Below, in pieces: positions 1 to 9,400 of a stretch of 13,422 nucleotides of DNA; position 1 is the stretch's first letter, and each line of letters opens with the position of its first letter. The DNA lies in contig CAYLZW010000152.1 in assembly GCA_964388085.1 (NCBI GenBank), forward strand, positions 1 to 13,422. Direction: 5' to 3'. The stretch is from CAYLZW01 sp964388085 (GTDB lineage: Bacteria > Myxococcota > UBA727 > CAYLZW01). Made by a program: the position numbers and the translations under genes. Below the pieces are notes generated by a model. The model was not told the origin of the DNA. It saw only the letters and a program-made list of their open reading frames with translations, and searched no databases.

Positions 1-1814
<1,814 letters not shown>

Positions 1815-1830
1815 GCGCGCGGACGCAGGC

Positions 1831-2265
1831 TCACGCGCCCGAGGGGGACGACGCTCTCCCCGACGGAGAGGAGGAGTCGAACCCTCGGCGCGGGGTCATG
1901 CCGTTACCGAGGATCGCCGCCGGGTCGAAGTAGGCGCGAAAGCGGTGGATCTTGCCGTCCGGGAACTCGACCACCGACACGCCCTCGTATTTGATGGCGG
2001 CGCCGTGCGCGTTGCGGCCCTGGCTGGTCCACTCGAGGATGGCCTCGCCCTCGCGCTCGACGACGGTGTGGAACTCCGAGCGCACCTCCTGGAAGGCTGC
2101 ACGGTACGCGTGCCAGAAGCGCTCAGCCCCCGCGCGCCCGCGGTGCGGCTTGTCGTCGTTGGGCGTGACCGTCTCGGACTCGTCCGCATAGAGCGACACC
2201 ATCGCGGAGAAGTCGGAGCGCTCCTCGATGGCGCGCAGCGCGTCGATAAAGGACTGGGCGTTCAT
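1831..2265 (-). CDS. NTF2/SnoaL-like fold protein
   Basis: A 144-residue cytoplasmic protein resembling the SnoaL-like/NTF2-like superfamily. It has an N-terminal helix with an alternating acidic pattern (FIDALRAIEERSDFSAMVSL), then a YADE...TPNDD segment, an aromatic helix (RFWHAYRAAF) and a C-terminal curved sheet ending VVEFPDGKIHRFRAYFDP. The last 20 or so residues are a Ser/Pro/Gly tail outside the fold. Members of the family are cyclases, isomerases or ligand-binding proteins; nothing here fixes a substrate, so no reaction is assigned. The ATG at 2265 has a weak GGGAG about eight bases upstream. It converges with lon and has no obvious partner gene. Confidence 0.8.
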   Translation of the reverse strand: MNAQSFIDALRAIEERSDFSAMVSLYADESETVTPNDDKPHRGRAGAERFWHAYRAAFQEVRSEFHTVVEREGEAILEWTSQGRNAHGAAIKYEGVSVVEFPDGKIHRFRAYFDPAAILGNGMTPRRGFDSSSPSGRASSPSGA

Positions 2266-2515
2266 TGCAGGGCTCCCGGCACGGGTTTGCGATTGACCCG
2301 CGCGGAGCTCGGCAACGTGTCTCTATGAGCTGCGCCGTGGGCCGAGCGAGGGAATGCAACGGGCGGTCCCGCGCGCTTCGCTCTCGGCTCGGTCCACGGC
2401 GAGGTCGAAATGAGAACAATCGGAGGGCAGCGTCGAGCGCAAGTGGCAATTTGCCCCGACGCGCCACGGTCATCGTAATGGAAGGCGGCTGAACGAACGC
2501 CTTGCGCCGTCGCCG
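2266..2515. other. 250-base spacer without a recognisable gene
   Basis: This stretch lies between the start of the NTF2-like gene and the stop of the small Lys-rich gene. The open frames crossing it have no codon character and no ribosome site. The promoter of the NTF2-like gene should lie at its left end, but I cannot pick hexamers with confidence. No hairpin with a T-tract and no RNA gene was seen. Confidence 0.5.
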
Positions 2516-2620
2516 TTAGCGGCCGGCCTTTTCCTTCTTCAGTTTCTTCTTCTCGGCCTTCTCTTTGACAGAGAGCTTCGGCTTGTTGCTCGATCCCTGG
2601 CTCTGTTGGCCCTTGGGCAT
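2516..2620 (-). CDS. 34-residue lysine-rich small protein
   Basis: A very small gene starting at the ATG of 2620 and ending in TAA. The product begins MPKGQQSQGSSNKPKLSVKE and continues with a run of Lys/Glu/Ala to the end; about a third of its residues are Lys. It has no hydrophobic segment. The start is well supported: GGAGGA lies about six bases upstream of the ATG. From general knowledge, short proteins beginning MPKG/MAKG with a polar Gln/Ser/Asn segment and a Lys-rich tail are common unannotated proteins in Proteobacteria and relatives. A nucleic-acid or ribosome association is possible from the charge alone, but that is inference. It is divergent from the plsC-type gene, with 195 bases between the two starts. 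The longer frame in which it sits, reaching 3181, is antisense to plsC and was not used. Confidence 0.65.
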   Translation of the reverse strand: MPKGQQSQGSSNKPKLSVKEKAEKKKLKKEKAGR

Positions 2621-2815
2621 GTCTTCCTCCGAGGAGCGACGGAGCGCTCCTTCGCCAGCAGTATCACGTCTCGGCGGCCGGGCGCCGCAGCTCCCTCGCG
2701 AGCGGGTGCCGTTGAGCCCTCCTGCCTGACCTCCGGGGTCGCTTGCGGGGCCGCGCTGGCGGTGCCATCGGTCGTCGTCAGCGCGCGCGTTGGCGGCGCT
2801 GGCGCAGGGAGCCCC

Positions 2816-3658
2816 ATGCAGCAACACCCGCTCAACCTCCCCTCCGATGACGTCGTGGAGATCTTCCCCGCGCAGCCGCCCGGCCCGCCGCGCGAGGACA
2901 CGCTGCCGGTCCTGCGCACCATGGGCTACACGCTCAACATCTCCGCGCGCTTTTTGTTCTCGGCCCTGCGCGGACAGGGCTCCATCGCGCGCGGCGACGA
3001 GCTCTTGCACTGGTGGGCGAGGAAGATCTTCGCCGGCGGCAACGGCGCCCTCGAGGCCCAGGGCCGGGAGCACCTGACGCCCGGCCAGGCTTACGTGTTC
3101 ATGAGCAACCATCGCTCGCTGCTCGACATCCCCGCCGGCATCGCCGCTGCGCCCTGCAGCGTGCGCATGGTCATGAAGCAAGAGCTCCTGAAGGTGCCGG
3201 TGTGGGGCCGCGCCATGGTGGCGTCAGGCTTCATCCCCGTCGACAGAAGCAACCGCGACAAGGCCATCGCGCAGCTCGACAACGCCAAGGAGAAGCTCAA
3301 CAAGGGCGTCAGCGTGTGGGTGTTCGCCGAGGGCACGCGCTCGCGCGGCGGCGAGCTCGGGCCATTCAAGAAGGGTGGCTTTCACATCGCGCGGCAGCTC
3401 GGTCTGCCCATCGTGCCCGTGTGGATCTCGGGCACTTCCGACCAGCTGCCGCCCGACACCTTCCGTGTGCGCTACCACGGGCGCTCGCGCGTGCGCTTCG
3501 GTGCGCCCATCCCGACGACAGAGAGCGGCGGCGAAAAGGAGCTTAGCGCGCTGATGGACGAGGTGCGCGCGCGCATGTTGGAGCTCGGCACGCAGCTCCC
3601 TGCCTCGGCGTACTCGGCCCCTGCCCCCGAGGCCAGCGTCGAGCGCCGCTTCGCCTAG
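2816..3658 (+). CDS. plsC: 1-acyl-sn-glycerol-3-phosphate acyltransferase (PlsC family)
   Basis: A 280-residue membrane-associated acyltransferase that would add the second acyl chain to lysophosphatidic acid, giving phosphatidic acid for phospholipid synthesis. The four family motifs are in order: NHRSLLD (98-104, the HX4D catalytic pair), GFIPVDR (138-144), AEGTRSR (171-177) and IVPVW (199-203). A moderately hydrophobic segment at about 36-52 may hold it at the membrane. The start at 2816 is chosen because GGGAG sits five bases upstream and the sequence before it is Ala/Ser/Gly filler; a frame open from 2606 would overlap the small divergent gene. The C-terminal 25 residues are low-complexity. 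Homologues can be general PlsC or lipid-specific acyltransferases, so the exact acceptor is inferred. Confidence 0.9.
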   Translation: MQQHPLNLPSDDVVEIFPAQPPGPPREDTLPVLRTMGYTLNISARFLFSALRGQGSIARGDELLHWWARKIFAGGNGALEAQGREHLTPGQAYVFMSNHRSLLDIPAGIAAAPCSVRMVMKQELLKVPVWGRAMVASGFIPVDRSNRDKAIAQLDNAKEKLNKGVSVWVFAEGTRSRGGELGPFKKGGFHIARQLGLPIVPVWISGTSDQLPPDTFRVRYHGRSRVRFGAPIPTTESGGEKELSALMDEVRARMLELGTQLPASAYSAPAPEASVERRFA

Positions 3659-3659
3659 C

Positions 3660-3672
3660 GCGCGATCCGCGC
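3660..3672. terminator. Short hairpin between convergent stops
   Basis: GCGCG-ATC-CGCGC forms a five-pair GC stem with a three-base loop directly after the plsC stop and ten bases before the stop of the facing gene. There is no T-tract on either side, so this is at best a weak bidirectional terminator or transcript-end stabiliser. Confidence 0.3.
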
Positions 3673-3681
3673 CAGCCTCGG

Positions 3682-4053
3682 TCACTCCTCGAGCAGGGCG
3701 CGCAGGGTGCCGTCGCGCAGCGCGGCCTCGACGTTGTTGGCGCCGCCGAGGAGCGTCCCGCGCACGAAGACCTGCGGGAACGTCGCCCAGCCCGACCACA
3801 GCTTGACGCCGAGGCGCCGCTTCCAGCCGCTCAGATAGCTGCCGTACTCGAGGTAATGAAACTCGACGCCGGCCTGCTCGAGCGCCTTGCGCGCGCGCCG
3901 CACATGCGGGTTCTGCGCCATGCCGACGACGACGAGCTTGTGCTGCGCGATGGCGTCTTTCACCTCGCGTACGGTCTCGGCCTGAAAGGCGGCCATGGCC
4001 TCGAGCGCGTGCGGGACGATCGAGGTCTCGGGGAGGAGCGGACGGCTCGGCAT
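3682..4053 (-). CDS. Glutaredoxin-fold protein lacking active-site cysteines
   Basis: A 123-residue protein with a glutaredoxin-like thioredoxin fold. Residues 39-46 (KLVVVGMA) match the first strand. The cis-proline loop ATFPQVFVRGTLLGG at 90-104 carries the TFPQ and GG marks of glutathione-binding glutaredoxins, and a C-terminal helix follows. Where a glutaredoxin has CPYC or CGFS, this protein reads AQNPHVRR, and there is no Cys in the whole protein. It therefore cannot do thiol-disulfide exchange or hold an Fe-S cluster in the usual way. A WSGW segment lies just before the cis-Pro loop. The ATG at 4053 has AGGAG about six bases upstream. It is the last gene of the minus-strand group, 98 bases after the yheU-like gene. 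A glutathione-binding or structural role is inference. Confidence 0.75.
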   Translation of the reverse strand: MPSRPLLPETSIVPHALEAMAAFQAETVREVKDAIAQHKLVVVGMAQNPHVRRARKALEQAGVEFHYLEYGSYLSGWKRRLGVKLWSGWATFPQVFVRGTLLGGANNVEAALRDGTLRALLEE

Positions 4054-4151
4054 GAAGACTCCTACAACGGCCCTCGCTGGGCGCCGCACGCATAGCGCCC
4101 GTAGGCGGGGGAAGCCATGGCGTCGCCGCCAGTGACACGTGCCCGCCGTCG

Positions 4152-4397
4152 CTATTCGCCCTCCTGCGCCTCGCGTTCCTCTCGCAGCCGGGCTTCCTCC
4201 TCGGTGAGGATGGTGCACGACTCGCTCTCGGCGTCGAACACGAGCACCGCGTCGCCGGCGTCGAGCTGCGCCATCACCTGCAGCACCTTTTCCTCCAGGG
4301 AGATCTCTTCGCCGTAGTCGGTGCCCTCTCGCGTGATCACCTCCTCGACGACGCCACGCAGCGCGTCTCGGCTCAGCGCTTCCTTCGGGACCCTCAT
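4152..4397 (-). CDS. yheU: YheU-family (UPF0270) small protein
   Basis: An 81-residue acidic cytoplasmic protein that matches the UPF0270/YheU family closely. The marks are RVPKEALSRDALRGVVEEVI at the N-terminus, TREGTDYGEEISLEEKV in the middle (REGTDYG is the family signature) and VMAQLDAGDAVLVFDAESES later. E. coli YheU has 72 residues; this one carries an extra Glu/Arg-rich tail of about ten. No molecular function is established that I can name. The ATG overlaps the stop of the upstream lipoprotein gene as ATGA, so translation is probably coupled, and GAGG lies five bases before the ATG. The family is best known in Gammaproteobacteria, so its place among myxobacterial envelope genes is a little unexpected. 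Confidence 0.85.
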   Translation of the reverse strand: MRVPKEALSRDALRGVVEEVITREGTDYGEEISLEEKVLQVMAQLDAGDAVLVFDAESESCTILTEEEARLREEREAQEGE

Positions 4398-5425
4398 GGC
4401 GCCTCTTCGTTGAACAGCGCCAGCACCTCAGCGGCCGACAGCGCGCGCGCATAGACGCGCACATCGTCGACGAGCGCGGGGAGACTGGATGACCCGTCCG
4501 CTTGAGAGGTCGTGCAGCCGTTGTCGGGGAGGTTGCCGATGTAGAAGCGGCAGTCCGTGGGGTTCAAATAGGTTCGCCCCGTGACCGTCTGCTCGGCGGC
4601 CAATTGGCCATCGGCGTACAAGCGCAGCTGCGAGTCAGCACCGATCTCCTCGACGACGCCGACGTAGAGCTTCCACCCCGTCGTGAGCGTGGGACCCTGC
4701 AGTTGCACCTCGGTGGGGTCGCTGGTGGCTGTGCTCCACAGCCCCCAGAATATGCGACCATTGTCGGCGTAGAGGTTGAAGAAATCGCCCTCGCCGGCGA
4801 TGCGCGTGCCATCGTTGAGGGTGAACCCGTCATACACCTTGAGCCAGATGGCGAGGCTGAAGCTCTGGGTGAAGCCGCGGTTGCCGAGGGTCGCCGTCGA
4901 CACGAGCGCCTGGCTCCCTGAATCGCCGCTCTCGTGCATGGTCAGCGCGCGCTCGGCGAGGCCGAAGCGATCGCCCGCGTAGTCCTCGGCGCCGCTGAAG
5001 CTGACCGCGATGTTGTTGGCCACGTCGTCGTGATCGCCGTTGAAGGGCAGGTGCAGGATGAGAGCGTCAGTCGGTATCTCGACCTGCTCAGGTCCCGCGT
5101 CGTTCGCGTCCGCGTCGTCGAGCCCGGCGTCGACGAGCCCCGCGTCCTCAAGCCCAGCGTCGACGAGCCCCGCGTCCACAGGGCCCGCATCGAGCGTGCC
5201 GCTGTCGGCCGATCCGGCGTCGGATCCCGCGTCCACCGGCGCTCCGGCATCGTCGGTGGACGACGCTGGCTGGACGCAGAGGGACGACTCGCAGACATAG
5301 TCCGCCAGGCAGTCCTCGTTGACCGCACAGGCACGCCCCTCGAGGTCCACCTCGGGGAAGAAGCACGCGGACAACAGCGTCGCCGTCAGCGTCGAGAGGC
5401 CCCAGAGTCCGGCGCGCGACATCAT
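4394..5425 (-). CDS. Outer-surface lipoprotein with DAG-repeat linker and LamG-like domain
   Basis: A 343-residue predicted lipoprotein. The signal peptide ends in a clean lipobox, LSAC, with Cys21 as the lipidated residue. A short Cys-rich module follows (residues 33-50, CAVNEDC...CESSLC), then a linker at 59-111 built of DAG-containing repeats, and then a concanavalin A/LamG-like jelly roll at about 121-340 (start LILHLPFNGDHDD, end LVDDVRVYARALSAAEVLAL). Such domains bind carbohydrate or protein; the ligand here is unknown. The start is ATGATG overlapping the stop of the upstream gene. GGAGG is three bases before the first ATG and six before the second (5422), so the second may be the one used. 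Its stop overlaps the yheU-like start. The architecture is typical of myxobacterial surface lipoproteins. Confidence 0.88.
   Translation of the reverse strand: MMSRAGLWGLSTLTATLLSACFFPEVDLEGRACAVNEDCLADYVCESSLCVQPASSTDDAGAPVDAGSDAGSADSGTLDAGPVDAGLVDAGLEDAGLVDAGLDDADANDAGPEQVEIPTDALILHLPFNGDHDDVANNIAVSFSGAEDYAGDRFGLAERALTMHESGDSGSQALVSTATLGNRGFTQSFSLAIWLKVYDGFTLNDGTRIAGEGDFFNLYADNGRIFWGLWSTATSDPTEVQLQGPTLTTGWKLYVGVVEEIGADSQLRLYADGQLAAEQTVTGRTYLNPTDCRFYIGNLPDNGCTTSQADGSSSLPALVDDVRVYARALSAAEVLALFNEEAP
5093..5251 (-). repeat. Degenerate tandem repeats coding for a DAG linker
   Basis: Imperfect 15-base units encode DAG-L/P-V-DAG patterns (residues 59-111 of the LamG lipoprotein). Neighbouring units are almost identical at DNA level, which suggests expansion by slippage. 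The peptide is acidic and flexible and would hold the LamG domain away from the membrane. Confidence 0.8.
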
Positions 5426-6279
5426 TCGCCTCCGAGCAGGTCATAGGCGATGAGCCCGCCGCTGCCGAGCAACAGGGCCGTGCCCCCGAGGAGCAACACA
5501 TTGGTGACGATGACGCCGGCGTCGCGCTGCTCGACGAGGGCAGGGACGTCCTTCTGCAAAGTCTCGACGGCGCGCGCCTCCCGATCGAGATCGGCCGCGA
5601 TCTTGCCGGAGAGGCCGGCGGTCCCGAGGGCCGCGATGGCGCCGATGCCGAGCGCGACCCCCGCAAGGGTGAGCCATGAGACGGTCGAGGGCTGTTCGGC
5701 CGCTGGCGCTGGCGGGGCGACGTCGACGCCGCCCGCGACGCGCAGGTCCATGACCAGGACGCGTACCTTGGCCGTGGCGGCGGGCGCGCTGTCGTCGGCT
5801 CCCTTCGCCGCCCGCTCCGCTTCGGCCCGAATGCGGGCGACGGCGCTGCCGACGAGCTCCGCCACCGCGGGCTCGACCTTGTCACCGAGGGCCGCCACGG
5901 TCTCCGCGCGCACGACGCTGCGCCCGCTGCTCGAGCCGCTCTCGGCGTCGAACAGGTTGAGGGTGAGCACGAGGACATCGCCGAGCTGACCGAGCTGGCC
6001 GAACACGACCAGGCGCGCGCCGAGGGCGCCCGCGACCTCCGCGAGACAAGCGCCCGCGTCGTCGCAGCCCATGAGCGCCTTCTCGCCCTCGAGCGAGACG
6101 ATGTCCTGGATGTCCTTCGACGAGAGCACCTCGGTGCCCTCGATGCGGGAGGCGGCCACGGCCGCGAGCTGCGTCAGCACCTCGGCGTTGGCGCTGCCGG
6201 GCGCATCGGCGGCGAGAGCCGGCGCTGACAGCCCGACGACGACGGGGAGGAGCCACAAGGAGGGTGGTGTCATTCGCAT
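5422..6279 (-). CDS. Secreted TolB-N/CsgG-like protein with two C-terminal membrane helices
   Basis: A 285-residue exported protein. A signal peptide ends at ALA|AD (residue 24). Residues 30-155 resemble the TolB-N/CsgG-like domain frequent in myxobacteria: EVLSSKDIQDIVSLEGEK, then GCDDAGACLAEVAGALGA with paired Cys72 and Cys78, then LVVFGQLGQLGDVLVLTLNL. After an Ala-rich helix and a Pro/Ala stretch come two hydrophobic segments (about 201-222 and 255-279) joined by a short charged helix. The usual opening strand of the domain is absent at the N-terminus, while a similar strand, VRVLVMDLRVAGGVD, sits at 172-186. The start may be 6279 or the ATG two codons on (6273); neither has a good ribosome site. 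It is first in the operon and its stop overlaps the lipoprotein start. A role in envelope assembly is inferred from neighbours only. Confidence 0.72.
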   Translation of the reverse strand: MRMTPPSLWLLPVVVGLSAPALAADAPGSANAEVLTQLAAVAASRIEGTEVLSSKDIQDIVSLEGEKALMGCDDAGACLAEVAGALGARLVVFGQLGQLGDVLVLTLNLFDAESGSSSGRSVVRAETVAALGDKVEPAVAELVGSAVARIRAEAERAAKGADDSAPAATAKVRVLVMDLRVAGGVDVAPPAPAAEQPSTVSWLTLAGVALGIGAIAALGTAGLSGKIAADLDREARAVETLQKDVPALVEQRDAGVIVTNVLLLGGTALLLGSGGLIAYDLLGGE

Positions 6280-6290
6280 GCTCGCGCGGG

Positions 6291-6320
6291 AAAAAGGCAG
6301 GGTAGCGGAAACGACCTGCC
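6291..6320 (-). terminator. Hairpin plus T5 between the giant surface gene and the operon start
   Basis: On the minus strand GGCAGG (6296-6301 complement side) pairs with CCTGCC across a 13-base loop and is followed at once by TTTTT. This fits an intrinsic terminator for the surface-protein gene ending at 6411. It lies only 11 bases before the ATG at 6279. The flanking CGCGCGGG (6283-6290) and CCCGCGCG (6319-6326) are also complementary, so an alternative longer stem could form. It may therefore act as a leader attenuator instead. Confidence 0.55.
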
Positions 6321-6354
6321 CGCGCGATCACGACGACCTGGACCCTCTGTCGCT

Positions 6355-6427
6355 AGCGCTTGCTCACGCGCTCCGCGCTGTAAACGACGTCAGAGCGACG
6401 GGTAGCGTGATCATGCGCGCGGAGACC
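6355..6427 (-). pseudogene. Mosaic of two duplicated gene fragments (PD40-gene 3' end + internal hipA)
   Basis: Bases 6355-6392 match 11885-11922 at 36 of 38 positions. They encode DVVYSAERVSKR plus stop, the C-terminus of the right-edge gene (DVVYIAERVSKR plus stop). Bases 6393-6427 match 10895-10929 at 33 of 35 positions, in the same orientation, and correspond to hipA residues around VSARMLTLPVA. The two pieces abut in the reverse of their order at the source. ACGACG occurs at the junction (6384-6389) and in both sources (11914-11919 and 10890-10895), which fits a microhomology joint. The pieces are not in one frame with each other, so this is a remnant and not a gene. It also holds the stop codon of the surface-protein gene. 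Confidence 0.75.
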
Positions 6428-9400
6428 GCCGCCTGCGCGCGCGTGCGCCGAGGAGCAACGCGAGCGCGAATGCCACCAAGCTCGGGTCGGGTGCGCCCCC
6501 GGCGCTGCAGGTGCAGCCACTCGCATCGACCCCCGTGGAGCCACCGTCTGCCTGCGGATCGAGAGCGCCAGCGTCGCCTTCCCCAGCCGTTTCGAGCGCG
6601 CAGACCGAGGGTGCCCCCGCGCAGAGATAGCCGGCCTCGACCTCGCAGCTCCCGCTGCACCCGTCGCCAGAGACGGTGTTGCCGTCATCACAGCCCTCCC
6701 CTTGTTCGATGGCACCATCGCCGCAGACGATCGGGGAGACGATTGTCCACGAATGCACGGCCGGCGTGGGATCGGTGTTCCCGATCGCGTCGGCAGCCCG
6801 CACCTGGAACCGGTGCGTTCCCTCGGCGAGGTCGAAATAAGCTCTTGGCGAGATACAGCCCGCGAAGGCTTCGCCGTCGAGCGAGCATTCGGAGGTGCAC
6901 GGGTCTTCGTCGCACGCGAAGCCAAACGTCGCACCGCGCTCGATCGTCGTCGAATCGGGAGCGTCCACGATCGTGGTCTCGGGTGGGTCGCTGTCGACGC
7001 AGCCGGACTCGCCGTCGCCCGTGTATCCGCTCGGACAGGCACCACACGTACGCCCGCCCGCAAAGTTCGTGCACGTCGTCAGCGCGTCGCAACCACCGTT
7101 GTCCGTCAGGCACTCATCGCTATCGACGCAGCCGGACTCGCCGTCGCCCGTGTAGCCGCTCGGGCAAGCGCCGCACGTACGTCCGCCCGGAATGTTCGCG
7201 CACGTCGTCAGCGCGTCGCAACCACCGTTGTCCGTCAGGCACTCATCGCTGTCGACGCAGCCAGACCCGCCGTCGCCCGTGTATCCGCTCGGACAGGCAC
7301 CGCACGTACGCCCACCCGCGACATTCGTGCACGTCGTCAGCGCGTCGCAAGCACCGTTGTCCGTCAAGCACTCGTCGATGTCGCTGCAGCCAGATTCGCC
7401 GTCGCCCGTGTAGCCGATCGGGCAGGCGCCGCACGTACGTCCGCCCCGAATGTTCGTGCACGTCGTAAGCGAATCGCAGCCTCCGTTGTCCATCAGGCAC
7501 TCGTCGATATCGGCGCACGCGTCCTGCGCCGAGGCGAGCGTGCACGTCCCGTTGCCTTCGGCGTACGCCGGATCGTTGTGGCAGACGCGCGGCCCTTCGA
7601 AGCCTGCCGGGCACTCCGCCCCGGCGACGTCGCTCCTGTCACATTCCTCACCCGTGCTGATGATGCCGTCGCCGCACCAGACCAACCGCAGATCGGACGT
7701 CAGACGGGACACCACGATATCGTAAGTTCCTTCGGCGTTTGCCTCCTGTGCGCCACCTGTTGTCCCAATGAAATCTGACGAGTCGCTGTGGCCCGCGACC
7801 AACACGTCGCCGCTGGTGTCCAGCACCATTGTGTCTGAGAAATCGCCCCCCGTTCCCCCGAGGTACGTGCTCTGCAGGAGCGTCGTCAGGTCCCCGCTCA
7901 GCCGGGACACGACGATCTCGTTGCCACCTTCGCTTGTCGGCTGCGCACCACCGGCCGTCTCGGGGTAATCCGTCGAGTAGCTGGAGCCCGCGACCAACAC
8001 GTCGCCGCTGGCGTCCACCGCCACTCTGCCCTCGAACTCGCCCCCCGTTCCCCCGAGGTAGCTGCTCTGCAGAAGCGTGGTCAGGTCCCCGCTGAGCCGG
8101 GACACGACGATGTCGCTGCCTCCTCCGCTTGCCGGCTGCGCACCACCCGCCGTGTCTGGGTAATTCGTCGAGGAGCTTTCCCCCGCGACCAGCACGCTGC
8201 CGCTTGCGTCCAGCACCACTGTCGTCGCCTCCTCGCCGCCCGTTCCCCCGAGGTAGGTGCTCTGCAGGAGCGTCGTGAGGTCCCCGCTCAGCCGGGACAC
8301 GACGATGTCGGTGACTCCTCCGCTTGCCGGCTGCGCGCCACCCGCGGTCTTGGGGTAATTCACCGAGGAGCTGTAGCCGGCGACAAGCACGTTGCCGCCG
8401 GCATCCACCGTCAAAGCGCTAACAACGTCGAACGACGTTCCCCCAAGGAACGTGCTCCGCACGTGCGTAGTAAGGTCGCCGCTCAGCCGGCATACAACGA
8501 TATCCCGAGATCCCCCTCCGTACGTAGCCTGCGCACTACCCGCAGTCCCGGGGAAATCCGACGAAGCGCTGGTAGCCGCGACCAGCACGTTGCCGCTGGC
8601 ATCCAGCGCCATTGCGCCGGTGGCGTCGTTTTCCGTTCCCCCGAGGTAGGTGCTCTGCAGAAGCGTGGTCAGGTCCCCGCTCAGCCGGGACACGACGATG
8701 TCGGTGTGTCCTCCTTTCGCCGACTGCGCACTGCCCGCCGTCCCAGGGTAGTCCACCGAGGAGCTGTAGCCCGCGATCAGCACGTTGCCGCCGGCGTCCA
8801 GCGCCACCGCGTGCGCGCGCTCGTTGTTCGTTCCCCCGAGGTACGTGCTCTGCATGAGCGTCGTCAGGTCTCCATTCAGCCGGGATACGACGATATCGGC
8901 ATAGGAGGGCGGCCCTACGTTTGCCGGCTGCGCCCCGCCCGCCGTCCCAGGATAATTCAACGAGTAGCTCCGACCCACGACGAGCACGTTGCCGCCGGCG
9001 TCCACCGCCATTGCCGCCGCATCGTCACTTCCCGTTCCCCCGAGGTACGTGCTCTGCAAGAGCGGATCAATCACCAGCTCGAAGCGCTCGTCATAGCTGC
9101 CAAGCGCAAATCGATACCCCGCATCCGTAACGAGGTAGCGCACCTCGACCGCACGTCGCTGCCCATCGATCTCCTGGAACGCCACCGGGGCGCTCAACTC
9201 GACAATACCGTGGCCGGTGCGCACCAGCAGCGTGCCCTCATCGGACAAGCGCGACTCGCGCGTCCCCTCGAGCCCCATCTCGATCACAGACGGATCGCGG
9301 CCGGGGGCGACATGAAAGAGCTTCTCGACGTTGTTCCCATGCGCCTCGAGCCGCACCTCCACACCCGGCCACACCTCGCCAAGCGTCACCGCGCCGTACG

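Noticed and set aside
2397..2416. 15-base exact match with about 6824-6838 (CGGCGAGGTCGAAAT)
   Set aside because: It is short, not extended on either side, and within chance for a window of this size and G+C.
2606..2815. 70-residue N-terminal extension of the acyltransferase
   Set aside because: It has no ribosome site, an Ala/Ser/Gly-rich composition and overlaps the divergent small gene; the ATG at 2816 has GGGAG at proper spacing.
2516..3181. 221-codon minus-strand frame containing the Lys-rich small gene
   Set aside because: Its first 187 codons are antisense to plsC and low-complexity. Only the last 34 codons have a ribosome site and a plausible protein.
6965..6976. CCACGATCGTGG, similar to the hipBA operator core
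   Set aside because: It lies deep inside the surface-protein coding region (codons for TTIVDA), differs at both ends of the core and is single. Chance is the simplest explanation.
7680..9056. Regular repeats as a possible CRISPR-like array
   Set aside because: The units are 195-base coding repeats in one frame with SBBP protein motifs; there is no short repeat/spacer pattern and no cas gene.
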